Positions 28,123-37,082 of a DNA stretch of 64,000 nucleotides are shown here, piece after piece. The notes under the pieces are model-generated. The model did no database searches. It had not been told where the DNA came from and saw only the letters and a list, made by a program, of their open reading frames with translations. The stretch comes from RHKX01 sp963745755. Lineage in GTDB: Bacteria > Actinomycetota > Thermoleophilia > Solirubrobacterales > 70-9. The number at the start of each line of letters is the position of its first letter. The stretch's first letter is position 1. Both the position numbers and the translations under genes were made by a program. The stretch covers positions 1,798,001-1,862,000 of the forward strand of contig CAVUYP010000001.1 of NCBI GenBank assembly GCA_963745755.1, in the 5' to 3' direction.

Positions 28123-29910
28123 CTACGCGACGACGATCCGGTCGCGGCCGGTGTGCTTGGCGTCGTAGAGGGCCGTGTCGGCGCGGCCGAGCAGCTGCTC
28201 GGCCGACTCGGAGCCGTCCCAGCAGGCGAGGCCCGCCGAGCAGGACTGACCCGCGGGGGTGACCTCGCGAAGCCGGTTGACGAGCAGTCCCGCCCTGTCG
28301 GCGTCGCAGCCCGGCAGCGCCACCGCGAACTCCTCGCCGCCGTAGCGGGCGAGCAGGTCGGTCTCGCGGAGGACCGCCCGCCAGGCGCTGGCGGCCTCGC
28401 GGAGGACCCGGTCGCCGGCCTGATGCCCGTGGCGGTCGTTGTATTCCTTGAAGCGGTCGAGGTCGAGCATCGCGACGGCGAGCGGAGCGCCGTCGCGGCG
28501 GGCGCGCGCGACCTCGCGCTCGAGCTCCAGGTCCCAGGCGCGGCGGTTGATCAGCCCGGTCAGGTCGTCGGTGTGGGCCATCCGCTCGAGCCGGTCGAGC
28601 AGGGCGGCGCGCTCGATCGCCACGCCCGCCTCGGCGGCGATCAGCCCCATCAGCCGCTCGAGCCGCGGCGACGGCTCCGCGACGCGCCGGTTCCAGGCGA
28701 TCGTGATCACTCCCACGGCGTCGTCGTCCTGCAGCACCGGGACCCAGTAGACGGAGACGAGCTCGCCGCCGCGGGAGTAGGAGGTGCGGACGGCACGGTC
28801 GCTGCCCGCGTCCGCGGCGAAGAACGGCTCGCGGCTGCCGAACGACCGGACCGAACCAGCCTTTTCGGTGTACTGGACGAAATCGCCGACCACATCGATG
28901 CCCTCGGACGCGGTGGTTCGCAGCCCGGTGCCGGATGGGTCGGGCTCCATCAGCGCCGCGGCGTCGGCGCCGGAGAGCCGCGCCGCGGCCCGGCAGATCG
29001 CCGCTCGCGCCTCGCTGGCAACGTTGCTGCGGGCCAGCTCGCCCACCGACTCGGCGAGCGCGGCGAAGTCGCTGGCGTGCTCCTGGAGGTCGCGCTCGGC
29101 CCGCTTGCGGCCGGTGATGTCGTGCATCAGGCCGTGCACGGCGGTGCCGCCGTCGACGTCGGCGATCGTCACCGCAAGCTCGACCGGGAAGATCCGGCCG
29201 TCGCGGTCACGGGCGTTCCGCTCGGTCCGGATCTCGAACCTGCCGGAGGCGGGTATGCCGGGCCAGGAGCGCGACAGGATCCCGTCGAACTCGCGGACGT
29301 CCTCGGCGGGCACGATCAGCTCGGTGACCGGCCGCCCCAGCGCCTCCTCGGCCGACCATCCGAAGGTCGTCTCCGCGGCGCGATTCCAGCCGGTGACCTT
29401 CCCCCGTGCGTCGGTCGCGACATAGGCCTCGTTCATCAGATCGAGCACGACCTGCCGCTCGGCGGCCTGCAGGGAGAGCTCGCGCTGCTCGCTGATGTTC
29501 TCGAGGACGGCGATGACCCCGGTGATCAGGTCACCGCTCCGCATCGGCGCCGTCCGGATCGTGTAGAGCTTGCCGTTCTCCTCGCTGATGTACTCGAAGG
29601 CCCGCTCGGCACCGTCGAGCGTCGCCCGGTACTGATCGTTGAGCCAGTCGCTCTTCGGAGTGCCTGGGAGCAGCTCCTCGACGGTCCGGCCGATGAGGTC
29701 GCCCGGATCGCGGTCGCGGAAGGTCTCGCCGATCGCGAAGCGAATCCTCAGGTCACGATCGAAGCAGAGGATCGAGGTGTTCGGCAGGTGCTCGAGCATC
29801 TGCCGGTAGCGGCGCTCGCGGCTGAGGTTGCGCCGGGTGAGGAGCACGGCGACCAGCGCCGCCGTCAGCGTCGCAACGAGTGCGATCTCCAAACCGTGCA
29901 GCAGGGTCAT
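28123..29910 (-). CDS. membrane PAS-PAS-GAF-GGDEF diguanylate cyclase
   Basis: 595 residues from ATG 29910 with GGAGAG upstream. Order: one N-terminal membrane helix (LEIALVATLTAALVAVLL), PAS 1 (MLEHLPNTSILCFDRDLRIR, about 40-150), PAS 2 (VLDLMNEAYVATDARGKVTG, about 150-270), a GAF-like domain (about 280-430), then GGDEF with MLDLDRFKEYNDRHGHQAGD and the active site RYGGEEFAVAL. The GGEEF sequence should be catalytically competent for cyclic di-GMP synthesis. No RxxD product-inhibition site stands out. It pairs functionally with the HD-GYP protein at the window start. Confidence 0.92.
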   Translation of the reverse strand: MTLLHGLEIALVATLTAALVAVLLTRRNLSRERRYRQMLEHLPNTSILCFDRDLRIRFAIGETFRDRDPGDLIGRTVEELLPGTPKSDWLNDQYRATLDGAERAFEYISEENGKLYTIRTAPMRSGDLITGVIAVLENISEQRELSLQAAERQVVLDLMNEAYVATDARGKVTGWNRAAETTFGWSAEEALGRPVTELIVPAEDVREFDGILSRSWPGIPASGRFEIRTERNARDRDGRIFPVELAVTIADVDGGTAVHGLMHDITGRKRAERDLQEHASDFAALAESVGELARSNVASEARAAICRAAARLSGADAAALMEPDPSGTGLRTTASEGIDVVGDFVQYTEKAGSVRSFGSREPFFAADAGSDRAVRTSYSRGGELVSVYWVPVLQDDDAVGVITIAWNRRVAEPSPRLERLMGLIAAEAGVAIERAALLDRLERMAHTDDLTGLINRRAWDLELEREVARARRDGAPLAVAMLDLDRFKEYNDRHGHQAGDRVLREAASAWRAVLRETDLLARYGGEEFAVALPGCDADRAGLLVNRLREVTPAGQSCSAGLACWDGSESAEQLLGRADTALYDAKHTGRDRIVVA

Positions 29911-30022
29911 CCAGCTCTCCGTCGATCGATCCAGGGGGCCTCCACGGGCCGAACCCAGACGAGGTATCGGCCGAACCCCGCGATCACTTGACCGCCCGCA
30001 GCCGATCCGGCGCCGCGGCGGC

Positions 30023-31060
30023 TCAGTCGGCGAAGACGATCCGCTCGACGGCGCTGAGATCGGGCTCGGCGCCGACCACCGGCGGCGCCTTGCCGAGCGC
30101 GGTGTCGGGATCCTTGAGCCCGTGCCCGGTGAGCACGCAGACGACGGTCTCGGGGACGCCGCCGCCGGGCGCCTCGGGAAGGCCGTGGGCGAGCAGGCCG
30201 GCGACCGACGCCGCCGATGCGGGCTCACAGAAGACGCCCTCGCCGGCGGCGAGTAGCCGGTAGGCATCGAGGATCTGCTCGTCCTCGACCGCGGCGATCC
30301 GGCCCCGCGAGGAGGTGACCGCGTCCATTGCCTCCTCCCAGCGCGCCGGGTTGCCGATCCGGATCGCCGAGGCGACCGTCTCCGGCGCCTCGACCGGGTG
30401 GCCGAGGACCAGGGGTGCGGCGCCGGCGGCCTGAAATCCGAGCAGCATCGGCAGGGCGCCGCCATGCTCGTCGAAGCCGCGCCGGTAGGCGGTTACGTTG
30501 CCGGCGTTGCCGACCGGTATCGCCAGGGCGTCGGGTGGCCCGCCGAGCTCGTCGCAGATCTCGAACGCCGCCGTCTTCTGTCCCTCGATCCGGTACGGGT
30601 TGACCGAGTTGACGAGCTCGATCGGGTGCCGGTCGGCGAGCTCGCGGACGATTCGCAGGGCGTCGTCGAAGTTGCCGCGCAGGGCGACGACGCGGGCGCC
30701 GTGCATCAGCGCCTGGGCGAGCTTGCCGATCGCGATCTTGCCCTCGGGAACGATCACGGCGCCGCGCAGCCCGGCGCGGGCTGCGTAGGCGGCGGCGCTG
30801 GCAGCGGTGTTACCGGTCGACGCGCAGATCACCGCCTCGGCACCCTCGGCGACGGCGCGGGAGACCGCCACCGTCATCCCCCGGTCCTTGAACGAGCCGG
30901 TCGGGTTGGCGCCCTCGATCTTCAGGAAGACCCGGGCGCCGATCCGCTCCGAGAGCACCGGGGCCGGCAGCAGCGGCGTCCCCCCCTCGTCGAGGCTGAC
31001 GACCGGGTCTCCGGGGCCGATCGGCAACCGGTCCCGGTACCGCTCGATCAGCCCGCTCAC
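30023..31060 (-). CDS. thrC: threonine synthase
   Basis: 345 residues. PLP-binding Lys in PTGSFKDRGMTVAVS, the phosphate loop ICASTGNTAASAAAYAARAG, and ALAIPVGNAGNVTAYRRGF are diagnostic of the fold-type II threonine synthase. It converts O-phosphohomoserine to threonine. The start overlaps the hom stop by 4 bp, so thrC is the last gene of a lysA-hom-thrC operon on the minus strand. Homoserine kinase (thrB) is not in the window. Confidence 0.96.
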   Translation of the reverse strand: MSGLIERYRDRLPIGPGDPVVSLDEGGTPLLPAPVLSERIGARVFLKIEGANPTGSFKDRGMTVAVSRAVAEGAEAVICASTGNTAASAAAYAARAGLRGAVIVPEGKIAIGKLAQALMHGARVVALRGNFDDALRIVRELADRHPIELVNSVNPYRIEGQKTAAFEICDELGGPPDALAIPVGNAGNVTAYRRGFDEHGGALPMLLGFQAAGAAPLVLGHPVEAPETVASAIRIGNPARWEEAMDAVTSSRGRIAAVEDEQILDAYRLLAAGEGVFCEPASAASVAGLLAHGLPEAPGGGVPETVVCVLTGHGLKDPDTALGKAPPVVGAEPDLSAVERIVFAD

Positions 31061-32286
31061 GAGTATTCCTTCTCGATCACCCGGATCGCCCGCGGCGCCG
31101 CGCCGAGGAAGTCGAGCTCGGAGATCTGCTCGAGCGCCGCGTAGAAGTCGCGCTCGGCAGCGCGGTGGGTGACCATCACCAGGCTCGCCTCGCGGCCGGT
31201 CCCCTGCTGGACGACGCTCTTGACCGAGATCCCGTTGCGGCCGATGACGTCGGCGATCCGTGCCAGCACCCCGGGCTCGTCGGCGACCTCGAGATGCAGA
31301 TAGAACGACGACTCGAGGTCGTCGAGGATCGGGAGCCGGCGGTCGGCGAAGTGGACGGGGGCCTCGCCGCTGAGGATCGAGGAGACGTCGGCGAGGACGG
31401 CCGAGGCGGTCTCGATGCCGCCGGCGCCGGGCCCGGAGATCGTGATCTCGCTGATCGTCGGGCCCTCGAGCGTGACCGCGTTGAAGGGGCCCTCGACCGG
31501 GGCCAGCGGATGGCCGCGGTAGAGGAAGCAGGGAAAGACGCGGACGCTGATCGCGCCACCGTGCTTCTCGGCGACGCCGAGCAACTTCAGCGACAGGCCG
31601 AGGTCCTTGGCATATGCGAGGTCGTCGGGACGGATCTCGGTGATGCCCTCGTAGGAGACGTCCTCGAGCCCGACCCGCGTGTCGAATGCGAGGCGGGCGA
31701 GGATCGCCATCTTCGCGGCGGCGTCGGCGCCGTTGACGTCATCGCTCGGATCGGCCTCGGCGTAGCCGAGCTCCTGGGCGCGGGCGAGCACCTCCTCGTA
31801 GGAGGCGCCGGTGCCGGCCATCTCGCTGAGGATGAAGTTCGTGGTGCCGTTGACGATCCCCGAGATCCGCTCGATCGGGAGCACGCCGTGGCCCTCCTGG
31901 ACGACCCGGATCACCGGCACCGCACCGGCGACCGCGGCCTCGTAGCGGATCTGGACGCCGGCCGCGCGAGCCGCCTCGAAGAGCTCGTCGCCGCATTGAG
32001 CGACGAGCTGCTTGTTCGCGGTCACCACCGGCTTGCCGGCGCGCAGGGCCCGCAGCACGTAGTCGCGGGCCGGCTCGATCCCGCCGATCAGCTCGACGAT
32101 CAGGTCGGAGCCGGCGAGGATCGCGTCGAAGTCGCCCTCGCCGCGGCGGAGCACGCCGCTGATCTCGGGCCGGATCCCGGAGGCCGCCTCGACGGCGGCG
32201 GCGCGATCGGCGACGAGCTCGTGGAAGGCGCCGCCGACGGTGCCGCGGCCGAGCAATCCGATCCGCGCCGGCGAGCGCTCAGACAT
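31057..32286 (-). CDS. hom: homoserine dehydrogenase
   Basis: 409 residues. N-terminal NAD(P) motif RIGLLGRGTVGGAFHEL, catalytic-domain signatures PVVTANKQLVAQCGDELFEA, SGIVNGTTNFILSEM and GYAEADPSDDVNGADAAAK, then a C-terminal ACT domain (FYLHLEVADEPGVLARIADV) for feedback control, normally by threonine. It reduces aspartate semialdehyde to homoserine. It overlaps lysA by 8 bp and thrC by 4 bp. Confidence 0.97.
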   Translation of the reverse strand: MSERSPARIGLLGRGTVGGAFHELVADRAAAVEAASGIRPEISGVLRRGEGDFDAILAGSDLIVELIGGIEPARDYVLRALRAGKPVVTANKQLVAQCGDELFEAARAAGVQIRYEAAVAGAVPVIRVVQEGHGVLPIERISGIVNGTTNFILSEMAGTGASYEEVLARAQELGYAEADPSDDVNGADAAAKMAILARLAFDTRVGLEDVSYEGITEIRPDDLAYAKDLGLSLKLLGVAEKHGGAISVRVFPCFLYRGHPLAPVEGPFNAVTLEGPTISEITISGPGAGGIETASAVLADVSSILSGEAPVHFADRRLPILDDLESSFYLHLEVADEPGVLARIADVIGRNGISVKSVVQQGTGREASLVMVTHRAAERDFYAALEQISELDFLGAAPRAIRVIEKEYS

Positions 32287-33583
32287 CGCGGGACACCAGG
32301 TCGGCGTAGGTCTCGCGGCGGACGGCGAGGGTCGCGCGACCGTCGCTGCAGAACACCACCGGCGGGCGGGGAATGCCGTTGTAGTTGTTGGCCATCGCGT
32401 ACCCGTAGGCGCCGGTCGCCGGCGTGACGAGCAGATCGCCCGGGCGCGGGTCGGCGAGCGGAACGTCGCGGACGAGGATGTCGCCGGACTCGCAATGCTT
32501 GCCGGCGACCGTGCTCGTCACGTCGCCGCGCTCGTCGGCCCGGTTGGCGATCAGTGCCTCGTACTCGGATCCGTAGAGCATCGGCCGCAGGTTGTCGGAC
32601 ATGCCGCCGTCGACGGCGACGTAGGTGCGGACGCCGGGGATCTCCTTGACGGCGCCGACCGTGTAGACGGTCACCCCGGCGTTGCCGACGAGCGAGCGGC
32701 CGGGCTCCAGCAGTAGCTTCGGCATCGGGTCGAAGCAGCGCGCCACCGCGTCGACCTTGAGATCGACGTAGGCCTCGATCGACGGCGGCCGGTCGGCGGC
32801 CGAGTAGGCGATCCCGAGCCCGCCGCCGAGGTTCATGACCCGGGGCCGGTGCGGCCGGCAGAACTCGGCCAGCAGCTCGATCGCCCGCGTGTAGGGCTCG
32901 AGCTCGTAGATCTGCGACCCGAGATGAGCGTGGAAGCCGGCGAGGCGCAGGTGACGGGAGCCCTCGACCGCGGCCACCGCGGCCTCCGCCTGACCGCCCT
33001 CGAGGCCGAACCCGAACTTGGAGTCGATCTGGCCGGTCTGGACGTAGGAGTGAGTCGAAGGGCCGATCCCCGGGGTGAGCCGGATCAGCACCTCCTGGTC
33101 GCGGTCGGCGAGCCAGTCGGCGCGGGCGATCTCGTCGAGCGAGTCGACGACGACGCAGCCGATCCCCGCCTCGAAGGCCATCCGCAGCTCGGCGGCCGAC
33201 TTGTTGTTGCCGTGCATGTAGATCCGGTCGGGCTCGAAGCCGGCGGCAAGCGCCATGTGCAGCTCGCCGCCGGAGGCGACGTCGACGCTGAGGCCCTCCT
33301 CGCGACAGACCCGGTAGAGGGCGGTGAACGGCGCGGCCTTGCTCGCGTAGAGGACCTCGGACTCGACCCCGCGGGCCCGCAGCGCGCCGCGGTAGGCGTT
33401 GGCGCGGGCGCGGATGTCGTCGGGCGCGTAGACGTAGGCGGGGGTGCCGAACTCGCGGGCCACCTCGACGAGGTCGCAGCCGCCGACGACGACGTGGCCG
33501 GCGGCGTTGACCACGCTGCCGAGCGGGTATGCCGGCGATCCCGTAACCGGGTCGCCGGTCGCTGTCGCGCTGCTGCGGCTCAT
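32279..33583 (-). CDS. lysA: diaminopimelate decarboxylase
   Basis: 434 residues of the fold-type III PLP decarboxylase family: Lys in EVLYASKAAPFTALYR, DVASGGELHMALAAGF, IYMHGNNKSAAELRMA, GFHAHLGSQIYEL, NLGGGLGIAY and the second-subunit active-site Cys in HCESGDILVRD. It makes lysine from meso-diaminopimelate. As first gene of the lysA-hom-thrC operon it ties lysine and threonine branches together. It diverges from the hydrolase gene with 43 bp between starts. Confidence 0.97.
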   Translation of the reverse strand: MSRSSATATGDPVTGSPAYPLGSVVNAAGHVVVGGCDLVEVAREFGTPAYVYAPDDIRARANAYRGALRARGVESEVLYASKAAPFTALYRVCREEGLSVDVASGGELHMALAAGFEPDRIYMHGNNKSAAELRMAFEAGIGCVVVDSLDEIARADWLADRDQEVLIRLTPGIGPSTHSYVQTGQIDSKFGFGLEGGQAEAAVAAVEGSRHLRLAGFHAHLGSQIYELEPYTRAIELLAEFCRPHRPRVMNLGGGLGIAYSAADRPPSIEAYVDLKVDAVARCFDPMPKLLLEPGRSLVGNAGVTVYTVGAVKEIPGVRTYVAVDGGMSDNLRPMLYGSEYEALIANRADERGDVTSTVAGKHCESGDILVRDVPLADPRPGDLLVTPATGAYGYAMANNYNGIPRPPVVFCSDGRATLAVRRETYADLVSRDV

Positions 33584-33612
33584 CGGGCCATTCTCACACG
33601 CGGCTCCGCAAC

Positions 33613-33618
33613 TAGGCT
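33613..33618 (+). promoter_or_regulatory. candidate leaderless promoter, hydrolase gene
   Basis: TAGGCT ends 8 nt before the GTG at 33627. Confidence 0.5.
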
Positions 33619-33626
33619 GAGCGGCG

Positions 33627-34343
33627 GTGCGGCTGGCAACTCCCGATCCCCCCGATCGCCGCGGCGTCCACGAGGGCAGGCCGTACTGGATGTGGCTGCC
33701 GCGGACGGCGCCGCCATGGCCGGCGATGGTGATCGTTCACGGCGCCGGCTCGGCGAAGGAGAACCACGCCGACTTCGGGCGCCTCTGCGCAGCGAACGGC
33801 TGGGCGGCGGTCAGCTACGACCAGCGCGGCCACGGCGAGAGTGCCGACCGGATGGGTCCGGCTGCGCTCGCCGACGTCGGCCGGATCGCGGCGCTGCTCG
33901 CCTCCGTCGACGGCGTCGACGGCCGCTGCGTCTGCGCGCGCGGGTCGAGCATGGGCGGCTACCTGGCGATCCACGCCGCCGCGACCGATCCCACCGTCGC
34001 CGGCGTCATCGCGATCTGCCCGGCCTCCGAGGAGGGCCTGCGGCGGGGGCTGCGCGAGGGCAGGTTCGAGATGCGCGCCGACGTCGCCGCGCTCGACGCC
34101 TGGCTCGGTGAACACGATCTCCGCGAGGCCGCCGCCGCGGTCGCGCCGAAGCCGCTCGTGCTGCTCCATGCCCGCGGCGACGAGCAGGTACCGAGCGAGT
34201 GGTCGGAGGAGCTCTACGCCGGCGCCGGGGACCCACGCCGGATCCTGATCGTGCCCGGCGGGAACCATCGCTCCGTCCAGCACGACCCGGAGCTGCAGGT
34301 GACGGCGCTGCGCTGGCTGGCGCGGCAGCTCGGCCGGGTCTGA
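33627..34343 (+). CDS. alpha/beta hydrolase
   Basis: 238 residues. Oxyanion segment VIVHGAGSAKENHADFG, VSYDQRGHGESADR, nucleophile elbow ARGSSMGGYLAIHAAA, acid region LVLLHARGDEQVPSEWS and the catalytic His in VPGGNHRSVQHDPE give a complete triad in the usual order. It lacks a lid domain of obvious specificity. A cytoplasmic esterase or peptidase-like hydrolase is likely; the substrate is unknown. The GTG start is supported by the -10 box upstream and the lack of a Shine-Dalgarno sequence. Confidence 0.85.
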   Translation: MRLATPDPPDRRGVHEGRPYWMWLPRTAPPWPAMVIVHGAGSAKENHADFGRLCAANGWAAVSYDQRGHGESADRMGPAALADVGRIAALLASVDGVDGRCVCARGSSMGGYLAIHAAATDPTVAGVIAICPASEEGLRRGLREGRFEMRADVAALDAWLGEHDLREAAAAVAPKPLVLLHARGDEQVPSEWSEELYAGAGDPRRILIVPGGNHRSVQHDPELQVTALRWLARQLGRV

Positions 34344-34351
34344 GCGACGGC

Positions 34352-35521
34352 CTAGAGGTAGCCCATCGGATCGACGGGCGTGCCGTTGATCCTGACCTCG
34401 AAGTGGAGGTGGTCGCCGAAGCAGTGGCCGGTGCAGCCGACGTAGCCGATCACGTCGCCCTGCTGGACCGAGCCGGAGGTGATCGCAAAGCTGGACTGAT
34501 GGGCGTAGCAGGTCGAGAGCCCACCGCCGTGGTCGATGCAGGTGAAGTTCCCGTAGCCGCCGCTCTCGGCCTCGGATTCGGCGAAGGCGATCGAGCCGTC
34601 CTTGGCGGCGCGGATCGGCGTGCCGGCCGGGACGGCGATGTCGACCCCGTTGTGCATCCGGCCCCAGCGCATCCCGAATCCGGAGACGATCGAGCCGTTG
34701 ACCGGCCAGATGAACCCGGCCGAGCCGCCCTGGATCGGACCGGCCGGCAGATTGGCGACGCCGCTGGCGGCGGCCAGCCGGGCCTGGATCTTCTTCTCGA
34801 TGCCGCTGACGTCGCTCTCGAGCCGGTCGACGTGGCCGCCGATCCTGCCGAGTGCGTTCTTGGCGCGATCGCGGGCGGCGTCGAGCTGGGCCTCGCGCGC
34901 TTCGAGCTCCTCGCGAGTGCGGACCAGCTCGGCCTGCTTGGCGGCGATCGAGTCGCGGGTCGTGCGAACCCGCTCGACCGTCGCGGCGGTGTCGTCGCGG
35001 AGCTCGCGGACGCGCCCGACGATCTCCGAGTTGCGGTCCTGGATCCGCTGCAGGTACTCGTAGCGGCCGAGGACGTCGTCGACGCCGTCGGACTCGAGAA
35101 CGACCGAGATCGCGTTCGGGTCGTCGGCCTTGTAGATGTCGACGAGCCGGTCCTCGAGCGCCTTCACGGTGCGGTCGAGCCGCTCGCGGAGGACCCGCAG
35201 GTCGTGCTGCTCGGCGGCCAGCTCCGCCTCGGCCTGGTCGAGCTCCTGCTGGACGGCCGCTTCGCGGGTCCGCAGGGCGGCGACCTCGCCGGTGAGCCGG
35301 TCGATCTGATTGCCGAAGCGGGAGACGTCGGTGGTCAGGACCCCCTTCTTCTCCTTGGCCTGTTCGAGCGCGGCCTGCTTGTCATCGAGCTTCGAGCTCA
35401 GATCCGCGGCCGGTGCCCGCGCGACCAGGGCAAGGCCGACCGCGAGTGCGGCGAGGGCGACGGCGATCGTCGCCAGACCCCTACGGGAGCCGGTGCGCAT
35501 TTCCTGGTTCGGACAAGCCAT
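34352..35521 (-). CDS. coiled-coil M23 family metallopeptidase (EnvC/NlpD type)
   Basis: About 389 residues. A signal sequence (TGSRRGLATIAVALAALAVG) is followed by a long coiled coil (about residues 45-260) and a C-terminal LytM/M23 domain: SGFGMRWGRMHNGVDIAVPA with the zinc His and Asp, YGNFTCIDHGGGLSTCYAHQ and FGDHLHFEVRINGTPVDP with the HxH motif. The zinc residues are intact, so it may be an active peptidoglycan endopeptidase. FtsEX partners often combine coiled coil and M23 domains, making this a candidate for FtsEX control (inference). The start is uncertain: ATG 35521 or ATG 35500. Confidence 0.88.
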   Translation of the reverse strand: MACPNQEMRTGSRRGLATIAVALAALAVGLALVARAPAADLSSKLDDKQAALEQAKEKKGVLTTDVSRFGNQIDRLTGEVAALRTREAAVQQELDQAEAELAAEQHDLRVLRERLDRTVKALEDRLVDIYKADDPNAISVVLESDGVDDVLGRYEYLQRIQDRNSEIVGRVRELRDDTAATVERVRTTRDSIAAKQAELVRTREELEAREAQLDAARDRAKNALGRIGGHVDRLESDVSGIEKKIQARLAAASGVANLPAGPIQGGSAGFIWPVNGSIVSGFGMRWGRMHNGVDIAVPAGTPIRAAKDGSIAFAESEAESGGYGNFTCIDHGGGLSTCYAHQSSFAITSGSVQQGDVIGYVGCTGHCFGDHLHFEVRINGTPVDPMGYL

Positions 35522-35654
35522 CGGGCACGGAAGCGGCGCCAATGTAGCAGCGTTACCGATGAATGTGAGCGTTCCTTAACGCATTTTCCGGCCGCTGCAA
35601 TCGGCTTTGCAGCGCGCAATACGGCTTGCACCCGGCGGTGCGGCCCGACGTTTC

Positions 35655-36962
35655 TCAGGCGAATGCCGGCTCGGGCTCGGCGCTGAGCTCGGCGCTCGCG
35701 ACGGCCGCTCGCGCCTCCTCGAGGCGCTCCCGGTACTCGGCGGCCTGCATCCGCGAGACGACCAAACGCTGGACCTGCGCGGTGCCCTCGAACAGCTGGT
35801 AGATCTTCGCGTCGCGGAACCACTTCTCGAGCGGCGAGGATGCGGCGGCGGGGCCGACGAGATCGATCAGCCGGGTCGTCGCCCACATCGTCACGTCGCC
35901 GGCTTTCAGCTTCGACATCGAGCCCTGGCCGCCCGACATCGGGATGCCGTTGCGTCCCATCCACGAGGCCCGCTGGCAGAGCAGCCGCGCGGCCTCGATC
36001 TCGGTGGCGACGTCGGCGAGGACCTGCTGGACGTGCTGGCGCTCGAGCGGCGGCCGGCCCGCGGTCGAGCTCTCGTCGAGAGCCTCCTCGAAGGGGTCGG
36101 CGATCTGGCCGTCGCCGAGCAGGTGCTCGAGCGTCCACTCGTAGGCGGCCTGGGCGATGCCGACGGCGGAGGCGCCGACGATCGGTCGGGTCAGCTCGAA
36201 TGTCGCGAGGGCGCCCGAGGCGCGGCCGCTGCTCTCTCCGGAGCGGGCCCGCTCGAGCTTGCGCTCGAGCTTGTCGACGCCGCCGAGCAGGTTGTCGACC
36301 GGGATCCGGCAGTCCTCGAAGACGAGCTCGGCGGTCTGCGAAGCGCGGATCCCCAGCTTGCTCTCCTTCTTGCCCATCCGCAGGCCCGGGGTGTCGCCGG
36401 GAACGACGAACGAGGCCTGCCCGCGGTGGCCGAGCGACGGGTCGACGGTGGCGACGACGACGTTGACGTCGGCGATGCCGCCGTTGGTGATGAATACCTT
36501 GGTGCCGTCGAGGACCCACTCGTCGCCGTCGCGGCGGGCCGTCGTCCGCAGGCTCTTGACGTCGGATCCCGCCTGCGGCTCGGTGACCGCGTAGGCGCCG
36601 AGCTTCAGCTCGTCGCCGACGCCGAGGCACTCCGGCACCCAGCGGGCGATCTGCTCGGGCGTGCCGGAGGCGGCGACGCCCGCGGCCGCGAGGCCCGAGC
36701 CGCTGATCGCCAGCGCGATCCCGGCGCAGCCCCAGTGCATCTCCTCGGCATGGATCAGCCCGAGCTGCCCGTCGGGGTCGGTGCTCGTGTACTGCATCGA
36801 CTCGAGGCCGCTCAGCCCCTGCCGGCGGGCCTCCTTCATGACCTCCCAGGGAACGCTCTCGTCGGCGTCGTGGACCGGCGCCGCCGGGCGGATCACGTCG
36901 CGGGCAAATTCGCGGCAGCGCTGCTTGAAGGCGAGTTGCTCGTCGTTGAGGGCGAAGTTCAT
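35655..36962 (-). CDS. acyl-CoA dehydrogenase
   Basis: 435 residues from ATG 36962 (AGGAGA upstream), starting MNFALNDEQLAFKQRCREFA. FAD- and substrate-binding segments are LGAYAVTEPQAGSDVKSL and WVLDGTKVFITNGGIADVNV, and LGIRASQTAELVFEDCRIPV. The C-terminal catalytic region KIYQLFEGTAQVQRLVVSRM carries the Glu base. It would catalyse the first step of beta-oxidation. The promoter region upstream holds strong palindromes. Thiolase and 3-hydroxyacyl-CoA dehydrogenase genes follow within 6 kb, so a lipid-degradation role fits. Confidence 0.94.
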   Translation of the reverse strand: MNFALNDEQLAFKQRCREFARDVIRPAAPVHDADESVPWEVMKEARRQGLSGLESMQYTSTDPDGQLGLIHAEEMHWGCAGIALAISGSGLAAAGVAASGTPEQIARWVPECLGVGDELKLGAYAVTEPQAGSDVKSLRTTARRDGDEWVLDGTKVFITNGGIADVNVVVATVDPSLGHRGQASFVVPGDTPGLRMGKKESKLGIRASQTAELVFEDCRIPVDNLLGGVDKLERKLERARSGESSGRASGALATFELTRPIVGASAVGIAQAAYEWTLEHLLGDGQIADPFEEALDESSTAGRPPLERQHVQQVLADVATEIEAARLLCQRASWMGRNGIPMSGGQGSMSKLKAGDVTMWATTRLIDLVGPAAASSPLEKWFRDAKIYQLFEGTAQVQRLVVSRMQAAEYRERLEEARAAVASAELSAEPEPAFA

Positions 36963-37013
36963 CGTGTCTCTCCTGGGAGCGCGGCCGCACCGGAAAGCAG
37001 GCACAGCCGTTGA

Positions 37014-37036
37014 TTGACTGGTCAGTCAACCAGTCT
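37014..37036. promoter_or_regulatory. overlapping palindromic operator
   Basis: TTGACTG-GT-CAGTCAA (37014-37029) is a perfect 7-bp inverted repeat with a 2-bp centre. GACTGGT-CAGTCA-ACCAGTC (37017-37036) forms a second overlapping repeat. This size and symmetry suit a TetR-family repressor of the fatty-acid type. It lies in the divergent promoter region of the acyl-CoA dehydrogenase and the cell-wall-binding protein gene. Confidence 0.65.
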
Positions 37037-37082
37037 ATAGGGCCGCGGCGCCGCCGCCCCCAGTACGCAAGACTCCCCGCCG

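Noticed and set aside
29911..30465. N-terminal extension of the GGDEF protein into thrC
   Set aside because: It is antisense-overlapping thrC; ATG 29910 has a ribosome-binding site and begins a membrane helix.
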